In this document: piece after piece, positions 56,590 to 64,000 of the stretch | How positions within the stretch are numbered: position 1 is the stretch's first letter | Layout of the letters: every line of letters starts with the position of its first letter | Source: Excoecaria cochinchinensis | Lineage: Eukaryota > Streptophyta > Magnoliopsida > Malpighiales > Euphorbiaceae | Assembly (NCBI GenBank): GCA_947683425.1 | Contig: CANTUQ010000037.1 | Location: 7,208,501 to 7,272,500, forward strand | DNA: 64,000 nucleotides | Direction: 5' to 3' | Program-made: the position numbers and the translations under genes | The notes under the pieces: generated by a model | Seen by the model: the letters and a program-made list of their open reading frames with translations, nothing else | The model's database searches: none | Told to the model about the DNA's origin: nothing

Positions 56590-58849
56590 AATTATAACAC
56601 CCCCAACTCGCACACATAGCATATCACAGGACGAAAGGCTACGGTGAGCGGAGGGTGTTACCAGACAAAGACACTCAGAGCTAAATAGAAATTAACATAA
56701 TAAAATTTCTAGAATCAAAACCTCAAGACATGCACATCCTAAACCTATATCATCAACACACCATTATTCGCACTATAAAAATATTGCAACTTATTACAAA
56801 TGCTAATAAGTAAAACTTAAATTGCATCCCAAAATTAAGAACTCTTCCTATAAATCTCTACAGACTTGTTGGCCAAAGTCACAGCGGACCGTTGCGCCAC
56901 TCTGATTTCCTAACCTGCACGGAAAAATACCTGTGCTAAGTGATAACGCTTAGCGAGGATAAATAAATAATAGACAACCACTCACGATGGATGTCGTTCC
57001 AACACATGCATAGGCAATACATACATAAGCTTAAAGATACCGGCTAGAGTTAGCATGGATTACAACATCATTTTTATACGAAAACATAACCAATAGCATA
57101 CACATAAACATCTTGCATACCATAAATAAAACATACTTTATTACTTTTTAATCATAGATACATTATGCATGCTCATCAATTGTCTAATTTGCTTAATTAA
57201 TCTTAGAGATAATTACAAATCATAGACTGTTCAAAATACATTTTTGCTTATCAAGTATAAGACTTAGAAATTCCTCTTATTACAGATATTTTTGAATTCA
57301 TGCAGATTATAGTGCTGATACTTAAGTTAAAACATTTCATTTATTTTGTCTATTACATTGCTCAAAACCAAAACGCTTCAATTCTCAGATTTGGTTCGGG
57401 CTTGAAATAATATTCCAAGTTTCTTACGTATCCCTATGGTCAGGGAATCAGAACCTCATAGTTCTACCGAAAACCTTATACATGCTTTCCAGATTTAATC
57501 CAAACTCATTTACTAAGTTCAGTTATCTACATCATACCCAACACTTATTATTCCTCTTACGTACTACTCAATACATAATTTACCGTATTCATTAAAACCA
57601 ACAAATATCGTACATGAATTCCTTACCAATATACTTACAATAATTATCCAGGCTAAAGTCTCGTGGATAAATAACACATAACATACATGTATTCTCATTT
57701 TAACATGCAAACGAATATATTCATAAAGTTCATTTATAATGTACTCAACTATAACAAACAAGCATATCAAATATGTCAATAATTCTTTACAAAGACTTCA
57801 CACAGACAATCATACTCATAGCTTTTGAACAGATTTATAACATGCATTATCCACATACGAATTCTCAACAAATCAATATTCATTCATTTCATACACATTT
57901 ACTAGAACGAACGTCATTTGCTACATCTCTTTCATTTAACTTATATTAGCTTCAGATACAAAAGTACTTAGGTACCCGTAGATACCACACAATTCCACAT
58001 AGGTGTCCATGAAGGATCCAGAATAGAGGAGTGCGTAGAGCACAAGTTCAAATGGCATTTATCACAAATGCATCAGATGCTTATTCACGTATTCAATGTG
58101 AAAATCATCATCGAACTTATCAATTAATTCACATTGTTTTACTCTTTTAATTGCCTGCTAAGTCAAGGGGGTGAATAAGTGAGTAAACAGAACACATTGG
58201 GAGTACCCGTGGGTACAAGCGAAAAGCAACATCTTATTTTCTCATTCAAAATATTTTTACATTGGGAATCTTAAATAAGATCATACACATTGAGGTTCGC
58301 AAGAAACCAAACGGGGACCTTATTAGGGTTCGGAAAAGAATAAAGGGACTACAGCATCAAAACTCTATAGGCATACCTATCTATCCACGACTCGACTAAC
58401 GCAGGCTAAATTTTCCAACCCATTATTGAGATGATCACGTTCTTATCTACATATACACATTCATTAAATACTTAAAACATTCTTTTATGATTACATAATC
58501 ACATGCATTTATATATTTGCATATCATATGTACTAATTTTATTTATCGTATTCATTTATAACACAATAATGTAGATCAAATTCTTATATTTCAATAATTA
58601 CTATGCATGGGAACACATTAAATAATTCACATTTTAAATCATATATGCATAGCATAAGTGAGAAACCATGCAAAGAAGAAGATATTTCAAAAACATTTTG
58701 AAACAGAGAGGGGACTGCCGCGATCGCGACGGTGGCCAAGCTTGCCCTGCGGACAAGGAACCAAGCACGAGTCGTGCTTAGAGACACGACTCATGAAGGC
58801 GAATCACAGAGGAACAAAGCAGGCGCAAGAGGGAGAGGAGACTACCACA

Positions 58850-59060
58850 AGTCGTGCTTAACGGCACCACTCGTGCTCCAAGTGCACGACTCGTGCACCA
58901 AGTGTGCTCGACTCCTGCTCCGTGTGCTCGACTCCTGCACCATATGCACTACTTCTGCACAATTGCACGGGCACCACGTGCACGACTTGTGCACCACGTG
59001 CACGACTTGTGCACCATGTGCACGACTCGTGCACAAGTGCATGACTCGTGCACCCCCTCA
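58850..59060. repeat. Degenerate ~20-bp minisatellite with GTGCAC cores
   Basis: About ten units resemble gtgcacgactcgtgcacca, each built on short palindromes (gtgcac, cacgtg). It lies inside the chromovirus-like LTR, and two related sites (cacgagtcgtgc) lie at 58767-58778 and 58849-58857. The open frames on both strands are repeat artefacts. Confidence 0.85.
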
Positions 59061-60400
59061 CCGAACTCTCAGCTGGTAGCCAAGAATCAATTTCTGTCGC
59101 GATCGCGATAAGTATCGCGCTCGCGATAAAGTCGCGTTTTCCAAATTTCCAGCGAAAATTGCAGAACCCAGTTTTCCAAAAGTTTTCCTCAAACCTCCAA
59201 CACAATCCAAACTTCAATATAACTAAAATTCCACATTCAAAACATCGTAATTGTGATGCGCGCCGCACCCAACCCAGCAAGGGCCCTCGCTTTGAATCCG
59301 CCATTGGGATTCGAGGTATTGGTTTGCGTCTTTTTGATCATGGGCGCCATGAGACATCATCAGTGTATCCCTCCCAATAAAACATTGGGGAGAACAACCT
59401 AGTCTACTGACACCTAAAGGCACCTTTGAGGCATTTGGAGTCGCCACCCAATTTGCAAGAAATTGGGAAAGGGTTTCTCACCTCTAACGGTCTAAACCAG
59501 AGATATGGTGTCCGGAACTTCCCTCTTATTTATGCTTTGGTTAATTATAAATGGGTTTTTAATTTCTTAAAATTATATCTCTCATCTCACACGAGCGATG
59601 CATTTAATTAAATAGCACATTGAAAGCACGTAAAGAAAATAAATAAAAGCGATAAATAAAGTAAATAAAGAAAGCAATAAATGAAAGCGGTAAACACGCA
59701 AGCACGCAATTACAAAAGAAATAGGGGCAGAATACAACCCCCATTGAAAGGAATTGAAGATATGAATAGAACGGAATACAATCCCCAAAAATAAATAAAG
59801 TTGCCCCAAAATTAATTACAAGGGCCCAAAAAGAAATGAACTTGAATTTAAAACACTCACACAAGATCGAAATAAAAAGACATGCATAAATCGGGACATT
59901 ATTTTAGGAATATTGGTTCCTTCGCACTTGTTCGAAATTTAGGAACATTGGTTCCTTCGTATTAATTTAAAGAGGGTTTGAAGAGTCGTTTTGGTTGTTT
60001 GGTGAAAACCGGGATGAGTGATCCCATTTTTAGAGAAAACTAACTCTTCGTTTTATTGTAATATTTTTGATATTTGGCTAAAATAAGGGACATTGGTCCC
60101 AATTTTATTAATGAAAATTTTGAGTTAATTATAAAAGTATTTTTGTGATTTTTTATCTCACGCGTGCACAAGTAAAATGATTATTTACACATAAACATGT
60201 AACACATAAAGGGGAGTTGAAGGAATCTCACCAAACCGAAGTGTTCGTCCACGCGTTGCGACCCATCCGGGGAGTCGCGGGGTGCTCGAATAACCCGATT
60301 CAAGTTAAACTCATATAAAAATAATATCAACAATATTAGTAATGATTCTAAAGATTAATCGAGTAAAAACGAAATAAATATTAGGCAAGTCAATTTATAA

Positions 60401-60402
60401 TG

Positions 60403-60435
<33 letters not shown>

Positions 60436-60469
60436 GAGGTAAAAAATAACAGTGCTAATATTAATGTTG

Positions 60470-60503
<34 letters not shown>

Positions 60504-60544
60504 TAATAATAATAATAAGGTTAACAGAATGTTAATAGCAACCA

Positions 60545-60617
<73 letters not shown>
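60401..60617. repeat. (AAT)n microsatellites in Tat/Ogre-like LTR
   Basis: Two pure AAT tracts (60401-60435 and 60546-60617) correspond in place to the AAT tract in the solo LTR at 1693-1769. Confidence 0.9.
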
Positions 60618-60618
<1 letters not shown>

Positions 60619-61748
60619 GTAATGGTAATAAACAACAACTATAAACAGTAGCAAGTATGAAATTTGAATAAGAATAATAGTTAAACAGGATAATAAAAAT
60701 AATAATAATTATTATAATTAATTATAAAACGTTATGACAAAAAAATATTTACAAAATAAAAATAATAGTAAAACGGAATTTGTATAAAACGAACAAAGTT
60801 GGATAATCAAAAAAAATTAAAGGAACAAATTTGAATCATGACAAAAAGTGAGAGTGACCAAAACCATTAAAATAAAAAGCAAAACCATGAAAGAACGCTG
60901 GAACAACATCATCCAAAAATAAAGAAAAAAAAGGGGAAAAAAGAACAGCCACGTAAAACTAAAGTGCAAAACTCAAATAGGTGAAGACAAATCATGCAAA
61001 AATGAAATTTAACAAACTACAATAATATATTAATAGTGATATCAACACATTAAAATGCTAAAAGTAAATAATAGACATGATAATAATAGGAAAAATAATA
61101 TTAACAACAATAACTAATATGCGAAAATAAATAAATAAATAAATGAGAATAAGTCCAAGAATGTTTACCCTCAGAATTTTTAGATCGGAGAAGCGGTGTC
61201 TCGATTTGTTTTTCTTGTCGAATTTGTGGTGATAAAAATTTGAAGAAAATGTGGAAATTGATATTTTGAAATAAAATCAAGAGAATATTTTGATAAAAAT
61301 ATTTTTTTGGTGGGTGATTGAGCAAAGAAAATTAATTTTTTAAGCTTAAATCACCCAAAAAATGGATTATTTTTGAAGAACAATTAAAGATTAAAATTTG
61401 AGAAAAAGAAAAAGAAATTAGGAGTTGAAGAACCAGTTGCTGGAGAGGAAAAAATTGGAGAGAAGAGTCCAGAAATTATTTTTTTCTCCTTTTTTTCAAA
61501 TGTTTGCCGTCTTTCCTTTATTTAATCTGTGCCCTGTACTAAAATAAATAGAGCCAAAACCATCTTTTAATTTCCCTTCCCGAAATTTACACAAAAACGG
61601 AAATATTTTTCGGTCAAAACGGCGAGAAAATAGCTGAAAAAACAGAAACGAAACACCGCGTGGTGAGGGAGACGGTGCGCGCAAAAATGCGCATGTGGTG
61701 CCCTCGGTACCACGCAACCACTTTAAAGAAGTGGTCGCGTGGTAACTT

Positions 61749-61837
61749 CTTATAAAGTGGCCATTTTGGCCACTTTATAAGAGTGGTACCACGCGTGGTA
61801 CCACCTTATAAAGTGGCCAAAATGGTCACTTTATAAG
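61749..61837. repeat. 89-bp near-perfect palindrome in LTR
   Basis: The arms 61749-61793 and 61794-61837 pair over 44 positions with one mismatch and one extra base. The centre is a perfect 22-bp palindrome of two gtggtaccacg/cgtggtaccac halves (61783-61804). Each arm is itself a hairpin, cttataaagtggcca ... tggccactttataag. It lies about 375-465 bp after the element's start, in U3, and includes TATAAA sites on both strands. Confidence 0.95.
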
Positions 61838-62213
61838 AGGGGCCGCGTGGCCAAATTCAAATTTATTTAACATTTTTTTTTAAAAAAAAAAACCCACTTT
61901 TTCAAATTCTTTTTTTTAACCCAAATCTTTAATAAACTAATTAACTAATTTAGTTCAATTAAATTAATTGACTAAATTAATCTAATTAAATTAATTAACT
62001 AACTTAAATTTCCATTCTTTTTTTCAAATATCAAAAATAATTCAACCAATTTTTTATAATAATATTTTTTATATATTTATTTATTTTTATTTAAAAATAA
62101 TGAGGGTCTCGACAAGGAAAACATCATTTTATGACACCTCTGCCTGTAAGTTGGTATCGGTTTCATCATCGGGTAATCCTAATCTTGGATCGCCTCGAGA
62201 CCCGGTATCTACA

Positions 62214-62236
62214 GTTGCCCCCAATTTTGGGGAACT
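62214..62236 (-). promoter_or_regulatory. Polypurine tract before the Tat/Ogre-like 3' LTR
   Basis: On the minus strand, gttccccaaaattgggggcaac runs into TGTAGATACC. The purine block next to the LTR start is the expected plus-strand primer. Confidence 0.65.
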
Positions 62237-62360
62237 TAGAACCTAGGTGCCTAAGTGAGCCAAAATTCAGAAAAGAGAGGGAGAGATGCGTACCTGAGGC
62301 GGTCGCTGTCCGGAACTTGGTCTTGCCAGCTTGTCGGCATCATAGGATTACTACTGGTCA

Positions 62361-63160
62361 CATGATTGAGGAACGTCCGCTTGTCGACGTGAAACCACGG
62401 CTGAGCGACGGATAAACACCAGTTTGTCGACGTGTCTAGACGTCAGACTTTGTAAAACGTGATTGATGAAACACCAGCTTATCGGTGTGTGAAACCACGG
62501 CTGAGCGACTGATAAACACCAGCTTATCGGTGTGTGAAGGCGCCAGACTTTGGAGGACGTGATTGATGAAACATCAGCTTATCGATGTGTGAAACCACGG
62601 CTGAGCGACTGATAAACACCAGCTTGTCGGTGTGTGAAGGCGCCAGACTTTGAAGGACGTGATTGATAGAATACCAGCTTGTCGGCGTGTGAAACCACGG
62701 CTGAGCGACTGATAAACACCTGCTTGTCGGTGTGTGAAGGCGCCAGACTTTGAAGAACGTGGTTGATAGAACACCAGCTTGTCGGCGTGTGAAACCACGG
62801 CTGAGCGACTGATAAACACCGGCTTGTCGGTGTGTGAAGGCGCCAGACTTTGAAGAGCGTGATTGATAGAACACCAGCTTGTCGGCGTGTGAAACCACGG
62901 CTGAGCGACTGATAAACACCGGCTTGTCGGTGCGTGAAGGCGCCAGACTTTGAAGAGCGTGATTGATAGAACACCAGCTTGTCGGCGTGTGAAACCACGG
63001 CTGAGCGACTGATAAACACCAGCTTATCGGTGCGTGAAGGTGCCAGACTTTGAAGAACATGATTGATAGAACACCAGCTTGTCGGCGTGTGAAACCACGG
63101 CTGAGCGACTGATAAACACCAGCTTGTCGGTGTGTGAAGGCGCCAGACTTTCCTGCGAAA
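62361..63160. repeat. Eight tandem repeats of exactly 100 bp
   Basis: The marker cg(c/t)cagactt recurs at 62441, 62541, 62641, 62741, 62841, 62941, 63041 (as tgccagactt) and 63141, so the period is exactly 100 bp. Each unit holds two copies of an aacaccagctt(a/g)tcgg(t/c)gtgtgaa motif, so the unit is itself an old duplication of about 50 bp. The first unit is the most diverged. It lies in the 3' untranslated region of the Tat/Ogre-like element, where such elements often carry minisatellites. Overlapping minus-strand open frames of up to 238 codons are repeat artefacts. Confidence 0.95.
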
Positions 63161-64000
63161 ACAAAAGAGATTTGTATGCAAGGGTAAGTTATGCACATGC
63201 ATATGCATATGTCATGCAGGATGCAGGTGACATCATTCATCTAAGTGGCCCAGTGGTCGAGGTGCGATAACTCTTGCTGAAGTGACTCATGGCTTCGTTT
63301 GGTCGATTATGCCCCCAAGTGTCTGAAGGTGCTGTCCTGCTTTAGGGACTCTGGCTCATAATTTTTTTTTCAGGGAGGATTGTCCGATGCATGCGATGAG
63401 TGCTTGTGCCAGGCATGCGTAAAGGATTTGCGTTGCAAGTATGTACAGATTATGTACACAAAATGCGTGCGAAGAATTGCTTATGCAAGATATATATAAA
63501 GTTCATGCATGCGTGAATGCACATTGAGGCATCATCAAATGCCATGCCCGTGAGATGCATATGTATGCAATAATGCAGGATAAGGATTCATCCGAGTGGA
63601 TTTTGGGAACCCAAAGCCGGTTTGGTCGTGATTTGCAGCAGGATCGGTGCCCCCTAGAATTGATTTTGAATTTTGTGCCTTTAGGGGATTATGAGGCTCT
63701 CCTCTGATACCTGTAGTCATTATTTGAAGGTAATGTGTCCCTCGTGGATTTTCACACTAGCTTTTCTTAGCGGGAGATGCGTCCTTGCCGGATTTTCACA
63801 TAACCCTTTGCCTTATTTTTTGCCTGGAATGGACCCAATCCAATCCAGCGGCTTTTTCTTTTTTTTTTTTTTTGTTTGGGCAGACCGCCTGTCGCCAGGT
63901 TTTACCCTGCCCTTTGGCCTAACTTTTGCTTAGAGCGCCAGTCACGGTTTTCATCTCTAACGGCCTTTTTTTTTGTGAGAGAAGTTGGAGTTGTTGCGAA
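63161..64000 (-). other. 3' untranslated region of the Tat/Ogre-like element, continuing right
   Basis: No coding sequence is convincing. Two copies of a ggattttcaca motif (63747-63757 and 63799-63809) and T runs near 63850-63875 and 63968-63975 are seen. The element's genes and 5' LTR should lie beyond the right edge. Confidence 0.5.

Larger units (their letters stand above)
56472..59251 (-). mobile_element. Chromovirus-like LTR with primer site, interrupted
   Basis: On the minus strand a long LTR (59251 to about 56594) ends GGGGGTGTTATA. After attag comes the primer site TGGTATCAGAGC (56578-56589), then a leader that is cut at about 56470 by the CA arrays. No coding part remains. A GTGTTATA end for the usual GTGTTACA suggests one mutation at the LTR terminus. 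Within the LTR are CpG-rich palindromes (tcgcgatcgcga at 59097-59108) and a minisatellite (58850-59060). The outer end is cut by the Tat/Ogre-like element inserted at 59252. Confidence 0.68.
59252..62213 (-). mobile_element. 3' LTR of a Tat/Ogre-like retrotransposon, 2.96 kb
   Basis: The LTR runs from TGTGATGCGCG to GTATCTACA on the plus strand. On the minus strand it begins TGTAGATACCGGG and is preceded by a purine-rich tract (aaaattgggggcaac), which makes it the 3' LTR of a minus-strand element whose body lies to the right. It is homologous to the solo LTR at 270-3206. The 5 bp on its two sides (gtaat and gttgc) differ, as expected when internal sequence follows. The Tat/Ogre assignment rests on the long LTR, the GGCGACTCC-type block and the tandem repeats in the 3' region; it is tentative. 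Confidence 0.75.

Noticed and set aside
62524..63240. 238-codon minus-strand frame of repeated residues
   Set aside because: It comes from the 100-bp tandem repeat. Because 100 is not divisible by 3, the same peptide phrases appear in shifted frames, a sign of non-coding repeat.

Overview
This window is AT-rich nuclear DNA from a plant, probably a eudicot. The evidence is a 20-exon mitochondrial HSP90 gene, an intronless P-class PPR gene, plant LTR retrotransposon families (Athila-like, chromovirus-like and Tat/Ogre-like), plant LINE ORF1/ORF2 remnants and a CACTA (En/Spm) transposon. The species cannot be told from the sequence alone. All identifications come from reading the sequence, without database searches.

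Layout. (1) 1-7.3 kb: a broken minus-strand Ty3/gypsy element (5' LTR, tRNA-iMet primer site, leader, gag, RNase H, integrase). A 2.94-kb solo LTR has landed in its integrase with a perfect 5-bp target duplication, and related LTR fragments lie at 4.7-5.6 and 7.3-7.7 kb. (2) 7.7-28.9 kb: a nest of insertions. A minus-strand LINE (10.2-11.7 kb) is hit by a plus-strand CACTA transposon (from 11.7 kb). The CACTA second gene is split at 13,447/26,754 by a complete 13.3-kb Athila-like retrotransposon (13,448-26,748, TSD actgg). A second LINE fragment follows. (3) 30.8-36.7 kb: HSP90 (mitochondrial, HSP90-6-like), minus strand, 20 exons, 797 aa, one GC-AG intron, and a heat-shock-element-like promoter. 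(4) 37.5-47.9 kb: a MITE-like inverted repeat, a small conserved-looking gene of unknown function (38.9-39.2 kb), mostly empty intergenic DNA, then a PPR gene (44.8-47.6 kb). The first codons of the PPR gene lie in a duplicated fragment of the neighbouring HSP90 gene. (5) 48.3-56.5 kb: satellite-like DNA, made of GGT/GGC-rich arrays in opposite orientations and then four ~0.65-kb units separated by long CA-type arrays. (6) 56.5-64 kb: a chromovirus-like LTR with its primer site, interrupted by the 3' end of a minus-strand Tat/Ogre-like element (2.96-kb LTR, polypurine tract, eight 100-bp tandem repeats).

Most notable. The Athila-like element carries eleven copies of a palindrome that is exactly 33 bp in every case. 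Four lie in each LTR, just upstream of the TATA box, and three lie between pol and the env-position ORF, just upstream of a putative leader. That ORF has no ATG of its own at the expected place, but removing one predicted 855-bp intron creates an ATG across the splice junction. Together these suggest that the env-position gene has its own LTR-like promoter and spliced leader.

The ordinary host genes are only three: HSP90, the small unknown gene and the PPR gene. Almost everything else is transposon or satellite DNA.
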